Shown here: in pieces, positions 40,601-52,600 of the stretch
Layout of the letters: each line of letters begins with the position of its first letter
Numbering within the stretch: the stretch's first letter is position 1
Assembly: GCF_051020975.1 (NCBI RefSeq)
Contig: NC_135046.1
Span: forward strand, 4,278,001-4,342,000
Reading direction: 5' to 3'
DNA: 64,000 bases
DNA from: Osmia lignaria lignaria
Lineage: Eukaryota > Arthropoda > Insecta > Hymenoptera > Megachilidae
The notes under the pieces: generated by a model
Database searches by the model: none
What the model was told of the DNA's origin: nothing
The model's input: only the letters and a program-made list of their open reading frames with translations
Position numbers and translations under genes: made by a program

Positions 40601-43600
40601 AATTGCTCGATTAAAATCGTCGAGGATCGTTTAATATCCCTTCTCGTTTAGCCGAATGTTCTTCACGGGTTGGATCTTTTTATTATACGATATCCAAGAG
40701 TTTTGTTTCGCACTTTTCCGGTTTATTGGTCGTGTCGGCTGATATTCTACTCTAAAAATTCAAATGGTTCACGGTCGTATTAAATCCAAAGCTGAAACGC
40801 CAATGGTAGATAGATCGTTCGGTGAAATCTGACGAATTAGATGCACGCAGCAGACACGCGAGGGGATCGCGTGCGCTCGGAAATGCATCGAGAGGATTGA
40901 GAGCAGAAGGGAAAAATGCGACGAGTCGGAGACGCCACGGAGGCGTACGACCTTCCTTCGTATATCGATTAAGCACGGGTTAAGCTCAATGCCAAACCAA
41001 AGGCAATCCGTTGATCTGACCGTGTGCGGCATACCATCGTATCAAACTGAACGCTCAACGAACTCATACGTCTCTTCTTCATAAATTTATCCTCTCCTGT
41101 GGAATTCTTGTTATTTTAATTACCATCCTCCAGCCGTTTAAAGTATTTCCGTGATTTTTGTCTCGTGGAAAACAAAAGGGTTAATTTATTCGTGACATCC
41201 GAGAATGAAGTACGAGCCATCGCGAACTTTTCTAGCCGAGAAACTTCTTTCTCCGTCGGGGGAATATACGTTTCACTTTTCTCCACTTTTCAGGAGAGAA
41301 ATCTTCCTTGTTCGAGTTAGTCGAACGGAAACAGAGTGGCGCTGTCTCGTCGTTAGGAGTTTGCCTATAGTTTAGAAGTTTGTCTTTAGTCGAAGTCTAT
41401 TGCCATGGTATTAAAAAAAAAAAAAAAAAAAGAAGAAAAAAAAAATATCTTCCATGGTTTCGTTTGGGTTGAATGAACCGTTTCAGAGCGAACAGATGAA
41501 TGAAAGCGGATTTCGAATCAGGCCTCGGGTTTTCGGCGCTGAAAATCAGGATCGTGTGTATTATTTTTCACGTGGTCGGCCGTGAGAATGTACAAGCTCG
41601 ATGGAACCCCCCGGTTCCATTCGATAATACATCGTTCGGTTGACCCAGTTCCGAGATATCGAGTCTCGAAGTGGCGGAGCGTGGTGGTCGGCCGAGAACC
41701 GAGTTGGTTAGCGGTTTGCGTGGTAAACGGGGGTAAAATACCGAGCGAACAGCCGGGAAACGAAGGCATCATCGACGTGTATCGGATACGAGATTATTAA
41801 CGGAACAGCCGGGAAGTGAAGCGTCGTAGAGGGCCGTTCGAACAGGAAACGACAGTCTGCTCCAGGCTTTTTCGCGAATCACGCGTTTCCGTTCATCCGA
41901 CAGCGATCTTAAGGGACGATCATAACGCTCCAAGAGGTTGGAATTTTTCTTAAATGTAACTTTTAATTTTACGCAGTTAAGAGAGCTGAATTTATTCCGG
42001 AAGCGTAGGTTCCACTGTATTGCGTAATTTGTGTAATACTCGAGTTCTGTAAAAGAGAACAGCAGTCTGTTAGTGTCCACAAAGGGCACATCGTTCTCCA
42101 GACCCCTAAAATGATACATTTTCTGAGCGTACGTCGCTTCTTTCGCGATATCAGCAGTTTCGTAGCTGCGAGCAGCAGTCAAATGTTTGCTGTTCGCTCG
42201 CAGCCGGCGACTGGTCGGAACTCCCCTTGACTGAAACTCGAAAGTTAACCGCAAGTGCGAGTCAAGCTTCACCGTGGCAAGTTCGAGGAGTTCGGGCAAC
42301 TTCCGGTGCTGACTGAAAGGAGCTTCCGTTCTTTCGAGTTCCCTTCAATGCCCGTGGCGACTTCCTTAACACGTTTCACTATAACAACTCGCTCTGTGAG
42401 TCTTATGCTATCCGTTAATTACACTCAATGATACACCGTTCCCATCTTACGCTGCAAGCCAATATCGTAATAACTAAAAGAAATATTGACCGTGGTTTCA
42501 AGCCGAGTCAAGTACTCGCGTCGAGATCCTAATATGGTTGTTAAAATGAAACAAAATAACGTCGTGGGTTCATTTGCAACTGAATTACCCGAAAAATATG
42601 TGGTCCATACAGGCCGTAGTAAATAGAAATAAAAATTTCAGGTGCTTTTAGTCGTTCTATAATAAGATCTCGGTCTTGAATGAGTTAAGACGTTGTATCG
42701 TAATGTTTTGAGCAAGCATACGATGCGTTTAATGCCGCGCTTTTTAGTACGTTGTTAGACAATCTGTTTCGTTACGCAGAACTACGTAAACCGACGTAAC
42801 TGTACTTTCAATTATTAACGGTTCCCTTCCACTTAGCGAGCAGACAATTTTGGCTATTACGCCATCCTATGTTAACCGTAATATTTTTTTTTTTTACTAA
42901 GGATATTTAGCTGAAATTTTCGCTGGAAACTTGGTTGATTCGTTAGCTCATAGTTGCATTTTTGTTTTCCAAACGAGACGTTCCCTGTTCCCTTTGTTCC
43001 TCGTATCCTTCGACGGATGCAAATTAGCCGTCATAAGCGAGGAAAGCACGGCTGTCATCGATCAGTTGTGCAACGAAACGATTGCTTCACGCTGACTTCT
43101 CAACAAGGCGGTGTGTTCCAGGTACCGTAAGCGAGCCAGAACATTGTTGCGTTCCTGTGAAACTAGGTCGCCTTAACGATCAATCTCATCGTTTCCCTAT
43201 TCGGAGTGTTTTGTCGCTTACAACCACCTCCATTCAACAACACGATCGTTTCATTGAAGTTTTCTTCGCTTCGACGATCTCGTTGTTATCGCGATTGTTG
43301 GATCAAGAGTGTCGTTGTCACCTCGTATAGTCAAGTCTGATCGGTAAAATTGAAAAATTTCTCGGATTCTGAACTTCTGTGAATCACACATTATGTTCCA
43401 GCTGTCACGGAGACAGAAACTTGTGCAAACGATCGTAGGTATTGTTTCGACGAAACGTTTCGTAGTCTAGCTGATCGTTTTGCGTCGTCCTGGCCAGCCG
43501 GGACTTGACACGTAATCAATTAAATGAAAGTCGTCCGGATTAGAGCGTGGACTAGCGGCAGAATTATATCCGTTTTCAGTGCAGAACAATCGTCCATTGT

Positions 43601-46600
43601 TGCGCGAACGTTTGTAAACACAATCGAACTCTCGTTCAGAAGCTTCGACCGTATAATCGACGTTATTAACCAGACCTTCGTTCCTCACCGTGTCACGAGC
43701 CACGCTTGCAAAACGTGACGATTTTCGTCGACCAACGTGCTCCTGCTATCATGTTCTCTTATAAATACCGAGGATAACAGCGTGGAACACGTCTTCAGTT
43801 TTTGCTGAAGAAAAAAGGATCGAGGTTGATTCGTCTGGATACGATGAACGGAGTACAGGGGAACCTAATTTCTGCGAGCGAAATTCGCTCCGGCTAATAC
43901 GATCGACGGTGATCTTCTCATTGAATTTCGATCACGAGCCGACCAAACGAGAATTCGACGAACTAAACGAGAGCGGAGAAGCTGTCGGAACAGACGGAGG
44001 AGAAAGGAAGAAGGAGAAAATCGTAAGGTGGTCCAACCAGATCCTTTTGCTGAAACAGGTGCACCAAGTCTGCCATACGTCCAGGCGTGTGCCGGCTAAC
44101 TGCACACCTTAATAACACATGCTCGATCCTTACGGTCAAACACGCACACATTTACATAAACACAGACCGTCAGCTATATAAGTACTGATCGATTCTTCCC
44201 TTTATCATGCTAGCCTCATAGAACGTCGAACTTGTCGAGGAGCAGTAACTTTGGATTGATCGAATTATTATAGAGAGAAAAGATTGGAAACTTGAGAAGA
44301 GATTTTGGGTAAACTTTAGCGATGGTTGATGCTTAAAATACGATACAATTAAAAATATACATTCCTGGGTACAGAGGGTATATTTTATAACGTGTGATAC
44401 AACATTTACTTAATTTATGGTGTTCATAAAATGTACCAGGCATTTAATCGAATTAAGTGTTACGAGCCCGATATATAGATAAGCACTTTTCCCCAAGTCA
44501 CGTACTACGAGTTTACCTCGTTATTTCGACTGAATGGACAGATATGGTCAATAAACAGGATTTCGGGCAATTTATTGCTTGTTCTTCCACTCTTCAAGAA
44601 AAGGTTCCCTCTCGATGTATATTGATTCACTGGTTTAATTAGATCGCGAGGTGATTAACACTTCAATTGGCACAAATATCCATATTCAGTGGGACATATT
44701 ATACACTTGATCATATCTACATGGAATGAAGTTTTTTTAGAATTATAAACACAAAGCACTTCATAAGCACGCCCAAAGAAATGGGAAAGAAGGAGCTTAT
44801 TAGTGAACGATGTAAAAACGGAAAGGCTGCGAAGAAGGGTCTCGCAGGAGACGTGTAGACGAAAAAAGGATTGGAAGATAGAAATGACGGATGAAGGTCT
44901 GGCGCAATTTGGTGACATAAAAATACCGCAAAATGGCACGTGTAACTGCTTAAGATTATAACAAAAAATTTATCGATAAATTAATTATTTCGTCTGTAAC
45001 TTTTGAGTAACCATGTAAAAACAATTCGAAAATTCTCCACTGATTGAATTGCTCGAAAATTCCGGAGAGAAGGAGAAGGAGATAGAGAGTATCGAATACC
45101 CATGGCTACGTTGGAGGGTCCGTAAAGAGAGGGGCGCGTTTCAACAAAGCCATCGGTACGCAGGTGAAGCGACCGTCTGCTTAGCAAGCTGCGCCGACGA
45201 AGGTCCTGGTTGGCGCGTGTTCGACTACCAGCAGGCAGAAGAGTAGCGACGTTAAACAGCGAGCAAGCAAGCAAGCAGGCAAGCAGGCCAGGCAGACAGG
45301 CAGCAGCGGCAAAACTGTTGGAGTGCGAGCAATGGGCCGGGCCCTAGTGGGCCCCGACAGGCTCAGTCAACCGATGATCGTCACCGCGAGTGTACGCAGA
45401 CACGGTCGTTTCCGTTGCCACCATATTTCCTCCCTTAAAGCCCTACAAATTCTCACGTACACGCGTACAACGAGTCTTTGAAAAATTTCCTATCTGTACA
45501 AATAAGTTTCGCGTGCTAACAAGATATGTTCACTTTCCACGGCGGAAACTAAAAATTCCTTTCGTTATCAACGCTGATAACAATTTTCCTTAGCGCTAAG
45601 TGGAAATATCCTTCCACTTCCAATATTAACAACACAATTTCGCGAAGTTACGTACGAGCCGGACTAACATAAGAAAAACGTATCGTCGTTGGTGGAATTA
45701 CAAGCGCTGGAGACAAGACTGAAAACGTTGTGAGCAACGTATCGTTGGTGATTTGCATACACGCATGGTTGGTTCGATTTCACGTGACGTTAACGGCGTG
45801 TTAGATGCAAAGTTACCTTGGAGGAAAGCGAGGAAAGAGTAGATTGATCGTGCAGAAGCAAGGCTGGAAGCACGTGCACGGCTCGGTGTCGCGGCGCGAG
45901 TAACATGAGGAACCGCTATCGGCTGCAGCGCGGACGATAAGTCATGCTCAGCAGGTTCGAGCTGCTTCAGGGTGCTGTCAACTACCTTCTGTTATCAGGT
46001 GTGCACCGTCGATCCGCCTATCCAATTGTTTCGCCAACGCTACGCTGTATCTTGTTAGAAGAGTAACGAGCCTCTCGTCGCGTCGTTTCGGAACGTGGAT
46101 AATTCAGTGAACGATTTGGGGCATATTATTTCAACTTGAAATGCTTTAAATCATTTTCTTCTTCGTACGTGTGCAACAGATAGTAATCGAATGATCGTTC
46201 TTCTATCGGAAAGGACAAGTTTTTGGCGCGATTCGGCTCGATGTTCGATTATGCAACGTCCTCTCGCGCGATACCTCGCGACGTAATTGTTCGTCGAGTA
46301 TCGAGCGTGATTGCGCGTGTCATTGATTGATCGTTGTGATCCGTTCGAATAGTTGGAAACTGGTTCGAGCGTGGCGAACAGTGATAATTAGACGGTGGAA
46401 CATTGCCAGAGAATTTCGCGTAGCTTTTGTTGAAACGAGAGTTATGACGATCCTGTTGGTGGTTACCTAGGATGCGTGTCTCGATGAACGATACCGCGAT
46501 AAATCATCCCTCTAATTGGACATCGGGACACGTCTGACTCGGTAATCGTATATTAATCGCGCTACATATGGAATTCATTAACGATACCTCTACTACGCGG

Positions 46601-49600
46601 CCAGATTGTGCGCGACTATGAAAAGCGTGAGTCTCGATTCGATAATTCCATATTTCGCTTTGATCATCATTATTCATTTCTTCGTAAAGCATTGAGGAAA
46701 CTGAAAATTTTATTTCACCGGAAGGAAAGGCTGCGTCAGCGGCTCGAAATTGGAAGGAACAAGGCCGGTTGTTAAGGCGCAACCCTTTCTTCTTCGAGGT
46801 CTCGCTCCCCTTTTTCCTCTTTCACCATGTTTCTGGCTCTTTTGACCCAGTCCCAGTAGCAGCTTGTCTTTCTCTGTCCCAGCCCCTTTCCCATGACGTG
46901 CATACGTGCTCCCATGCGTGCATGTTGCTTTCTATTGTTTACGCAATGCCTTCTCGACCAGGTTCGTTCGTGTTCCTTCCCTTCTTCTCTTTCATCCTTT
47001 CCTTCTTCGAGGCTGGCTCGTTGCGTTTCAATGGGGAGAGAGAGACCTCCTCGCGCAACTAGCACTCCCGTTGCAAAGGTTACGTCGAACGAATCGATCC
47101 TTCTTCAGTCTTCAGGGATCTCGACAGATTTCAACGTTCCCTCGTCGTTGCTTTCACGCGGCGACAATGATTTTCCTGCCGAGCTGCCCGCTCGACGACC
47201 TGTCACAGCGCAACAGTATATGAAAATTACTTTTTTTTTTTTAATTCTTAATACAAGTTAGGTCGACGAGGGGGGAAGAAGAATTCAACGATTTCCAGGC
47301 GAAAATGTCAGGCGATTAGATATGCATACGTGGCGTCGTTCGAGTAATTGATTTACGACGAAACTTGGTAGCAAGGATCGTGGAAATGTTGAAATCGTGT
47401 CGCGTTTAGTTATTTCACTGTTTGACCTTCTTAACGTAATCGTGGTTATTTTACGAAGGTAAAAAGGTTTCCCTAGGGAAAATGGTGATATGCATGTAAG
47501 AAGGAGACGACACATTCAATGTTATTTACTTCGCTGGTAGAAACTTTGTATTAAATAATTGCGCTTATCATGACCCAAGGACACCGTCCTGATAGACGGT
47601 CAGCTTTAACCGAGTCGAATGCGTTTATCGTGCAGGTGATCGTCGGGTTTTTTAACGTTTTCCCGCGTCTATTATCGCTCGCGGAACTTTTATCGCTTTC
47701 TCGACGCTTACCAGACACACCGCGAACGAATTTCATCGATAACAACGTCATTATGACAGTCGAGCGATAGAATCTTCGTGGTCGAGTAACGTTTGCCACG
47801 TTGGCTCGATTCCTCGTCCTTGGCTGCCGATAATCCAATGCTAATTAACTTAGCAGATGCTAATTAACCAACCCTTTTTTTTCTGTTTGTTTCAGAACGC
47901 GAGCGGCACACCGACAACAGGTTATCCGCGTAAGTACTCCATACATTTTTAATATCAATCAGTTGCGCGGTATCGATATATTTACAATTTCCACTTTTCA
48001 AGGTCTAATTTCCATAATTTAACGATTGGCAAATTTACGAACGTGAAAGATCTGACGCGATTCGATGACGTAAAAGTGTAACAAAACAATGAATCAAAAT
48101 TTCGAATCGACTTCGAACTCGTTCGTGTTGTCGAGCATCGTAGATGGCGCATGGTATTAAACGCGAGCTCGAGATCCGGTTTAATAAGAATTAATTCGTC
48201 AAAGACAGGAATTAATTATGCGTGCACGCGCGTGCTGGCTGCCTATCAACCAGTCGTGCAATTAAATTCTTCCTGCGTTCAAAACTCGTTCTTCAACTTC
48301 GATATTTTCTTCTCTGTAACCTGAAAACGTGCCTGTTGCATATTTACTTCCGGTAAATATGCTTTTTCACATACCAGATAACGCACGCTATTTACACTGG
48401 AATAATTGTGAAAGAAAAATATAATTGAAACCATTTTGTAACGTACGCTCTTGATAAAGATGTTCGAAAGTTTCCCACGTGTCGACAGGAAGCTGGTAAC
48501 TTCCGTTTCGCCTCGCGTGCCTTTACCATCGAAATAATATAGGAAAGCATAAATACGACAGAGAATATATGTATAGAATCTCATTTTGTTAATTACTGTT
48601 TTGTTTGTCTTTGCTAATTTTAGTTTAACCTTCGCGGAATTATGAATTGGAATTTGCAATATGTTTTCACGTTGTATGGAAAGATTCAATGAACGAGGTA
48701 AATAATACGTTCGATGATTTATAAGTAATTGTCGTAAACATCGCGGGTCGTGTCAACTGTTGCCACATCTTAACCTTATCTTTAGCGCGAGTGTTAATCG
48801 TAAATCAATTGGTAAGTTTTAAAGCCTTGAAGATCTTTCGTTTACATTTTTTTTTTTTGTTTTTTTGAGTCTTTATGAAATTTTAATAAGTGTCCTGGCA
48901 ACTTTGGAGCGGAAGCGTATCCGTGAACCTCCGGTGCAATGTCTCGAATTTCGTGTCTGGAAATAACCGAGTCCGATCACGAAAGCGTAAAGGTCCGAGA
49001 ATCCGTAACAATATCGTCGAAGACGAAGTCTCCAATGGCGAAGCCTTGGATAACCGTTGCTACCCTCCGTGGAATCTTAAATAAAATCGAGTGGACGTAA
49101 GGATCGAAGGGCGATAAATCGAGCGAGGGGTGGATGGACGCAATATTCGAGAAAGAGATTAGTAGCAACCAGAGACGGTATCTTCATAGGTCGGTTCGAA
49201 CAATTTCCTGAAATCGGCTGCTTTCACCCTATCGAGCGAGAAAGAAAATTAACGAGCTTCCGAGATACGTAGGCAGGACACGTTTCCACTTTCAAGCCCT
49301 CCTTGTCTCTTTTTCTGTACTGCCGCACCGTCGAGGGTTTTTCGGTGTCGACCACGGTAACTGCCCCTAATAACCCTAGCTAGGGGTTCCCCGATGGAAA
49401 ACTGGGTCGTATCGGTACCGGCTACGTGACTTTTCCACCGCGATCGAAACTCGCTCTTGCGTAAACAACATTCAACTACCTATATATATCACCGCTCCGG
49501 GGATTGTTAGCTCGAATTAACGTCAATCAAGATGCCCCTTAGGTGAATTTTAACCCTTTCGTAGCAATAACGCGAGCGTTTTGCTACGCGGATTCTCAGG

Positions 49601-52600
49601 AATTTTCCTAACAAGATTTAACGTATGTACGAAAAACTCAAATATTTGTTGTTTCAAATGACAATTGCAAATTTTATAGCCTGCACCGTAACAAAAGTTC
49701 GAGGCTCGTGCGTTATCAGACAACCGGATCGCGGCCTTGTCCAATTCCTGATAACGTCGGGCTCGCGCTGTGCAGAACGATAAGGAATTTCGCTGCTCGC
49801 TGCTCGCCACCGATAAAGCATAAGAATTTTTCATTCGCCGTCTTTGTCTTTCCTCGATCGGTGCCTCTTAATTTTCTAGCAAGAATGTTTATCAAGTTGG
49901 CGCGCTAGCCGCGGTTTATCAGCCGGTTACTTACGCACAACTTTGATAAACAATTTATCGACAATTTTACGCATTTACCATGGTGACGATGATAATCCGC
50001 GATCTTTCGGACGAGGTAGAGTTCTAGGGATTCGATATTGCAACGGAGTCGCTTATTGTTGTAGCGGTCACTGGTGTCCAGCGCGGTAAGAGAACAGTTT
50101 AAATATCATTGAAATTACTGATGATTCGAAATGGGAAATGATTTCACGTTAAGCACCGTGATTCACAACAGATGACGGTATTTACTTTGAAACGTTGACT
50201 TCCGTTGATAAGGTATTAATCGTTTGTCTCTGTCGAGACTCGTAATCAATAAAATTGATCGAGATCGGTTGATTAGAAATTAGCGTCGCGGCTAATAGGA
50301 TTCATCGAAATTCCACTCCGTGTAATGCCTTGAATTCAATTTTCCCCGGTGGAGGAAAGGAAAGTCGGGAAAGGATCATTACCTCGGGAATAAGCTTCTT
50401 CTCGTAAAATTAATCGAAATTATCGAGTTAACCGCGTGACCTTTCGGGATAGAATCTTGCCTCGATTAAAATATTTCTGTCGCGTGGTTTGGAGAAATCT
50501 CAGCGTCTCGATAAGCGACAAGGTGCTTACGGGACAATTAATAAATCTGGTAGATGCTGTTCCCGTCGAAGTAATCAACTTTGAAATCTAACGCTTTATT
50601 TACGACAGAAAAGTTGCGACAGGAGATTTACTGTTCAAATTTTTGCTTTGAAAACAGAATTATTTTATTCTGGATAACCCTGTACATTAACGTTACTCAA
50701 TTCTTCTTGAGAAAAAAGTAGACTTGAACCAAATAGCATAGGGGAAGAAGAAGAAGAAGAAGATGATGATTCAGTCAGGTGTCTGCGAGAATGTGCCAGC
50801 AGCTTTTCCATTGGTGTTAACTAAGTCGCGGATTAAGTTGGATCAGCACGATCGTTGATCGAGGAACACCAGCTACCCGTAACTCCGTTTGCTCGCTCTT
50901 AGCTGGTTTTCCAGCTCCGTTTAAAACGGTCGAGTCGTCATCGACGGTTGGAGGAATCTCGTTATCCTCTTTGCCACGCTATTCTTCCCGCTCGAAAAGA
51001 CATCCCGAAATTCCTGTCTCGTTTTATCCGCCGCTTTTGCTGGCTTTCGTGCCAGGAAGAAGCTCCTCTCTATAGTCGAAACAGAAAATTATTCATAGAA
51101 GTCTCTTCCATGATTAATTTATAGTAGGGTTGAAAGCTAAATTGAAATTGTAGAGGAAACGCGTATCGATATGCGATAGTTTAACATTTATTTCAATATT
51201 CTATTAGTGCTCTTAACAGTGATCTTTGACAAGTAAAAAGAGAGATCAGTGGATATTCTGAAACGTAGCTGGATAACTGGATTTCCAACAAAAGCTCTTA
51301 TTTGAATAGAATATTCAATCGAATCCGGGGACATAGGGTTCGCGCAAAATTCCTGGTCGCTTTTTCGTAGCCAGTTACACGGGGGCGTCGTCAAAGCGTT
51401 TAATTCGATGAAAGGACAGAGGCAGAGCCAGGTCGCATCGTAATAACATCGCGGACTGGTTGTTGCCTTCTTTTTTTCCCTCCGGAAACGTTTCGTGTTC
51501 GTTCCCAGCGGAGCCGGATGTGTGCTCTTTCTTCTTCTCGTCTGCCTCTGCACCGCCGCTATGAAACGCGACCACCACTCTTTTCGCGTGTTTGCGTGAG
51601 CTTTGCCTCGTTTTTCCGATGCGTTTCTACGTGGCTCGCACTGAAAATTTGCGACAGCAAACTGTCTGAAAATAAATACGTTCAATTACAATTTACAACC
51701 CTTTTTGGTATCCTCTACTTGCAAAGCGTTCAGCAGATACCTCTTCTCTAAAAATAAAAATTCTCTAAACTTTCAGCATTTTACACAGATCTGTAAGAGA
51801 AAGCTTCACGAGTGTCGACATTCGGCCTGTGTTCAGAAACATTCAAGATGACACACGCTTTTCAAAACTGCTGGGAATCAGCGAAATATCATAAAGAAAC
51901 TCTTTACGTAATCGTTGCTTTCTCTCTGTCTGTTTTTTAACAGCTCTTTATTGCCTCCTTTCGCTTCCCTGCCTTCTCTCAACCGCATCCTAAAAACCAC
52001 ATACTCGTTCCACGCACAAACTCTCCTCTGCTACCTGGAGCAATTTAAAACTTGCACGGTTTAACCTTGCTCACCCTTAGAATATCACGGTATTGCGACG
52101 CGTGAAGCGTTCCTCAGATGAGTCCTGTGTTCCAGTTACGAGTTCATTGAACCGTATTAAATGTCACTGTTCTCTTCTTCGTGGTCACTTTGCAGCTTTT
52201 GATAAACCGATTGTCTTCACAATGACGAAGATCTGTCTGATTAATTTAATGGTTGTATCACTTCTCGTTAGACCTTCGCATATTTTATGGATTTAACTTC
52301 GAACTCATCGATTTGATATGAATTATGCATAATTGAAGAAAGAGGATTTCATAAAATATTATAGGATTCGAGCAGTTATCTCGTTGCTTGTCGAATTTAC
52401 TCGCTTTTGGGAGACGCACTCGTCACGATATCTACCGGCACGGAGAACTTTCAAAGTCAATCAAAACTTCAAGCCCGATCTCTCTTAATAAATCAATAAA
52501 ATCGTCCGGGAGAACTCGATTTGATCTCGTGTTTTCTTGCTCGTGTTTTCGCGTGCAGATGAAACGACGGCGCGTAAGCGTCGATCGAGCTGAATTGGCG

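Larger units (their letters stand above)
31252..47895 (+). other. lilli intron between exons 4 and 5 (16644 nt)
   Basis: The longest intron, bounded by GTAAGT and TTTCAG. It contains a repeated 17-mer (32110 and 32690), a (TTCG)9 repeat (35743-35778), an A19 run (41413-41431), a 13-bp duplication (41747 and 41803), a possible gag-like remnant on the minus strand (41769-42299), a TATA/initiator-like pair (43760-43800) and a GC palindromic block with AGC-type repeats (45261-45356). No intact nested gene was recognised on either strand. Confidence 0.8.

Noticed and set aside
51188..51685. 165-codon minus-strand frame in the intron between exons 5 and 6
   Set aside because: No motifs or neighbouring exons, and no coding texture. 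Frames of this length are expected by chance in 64 kb of CpG-rich sequence.
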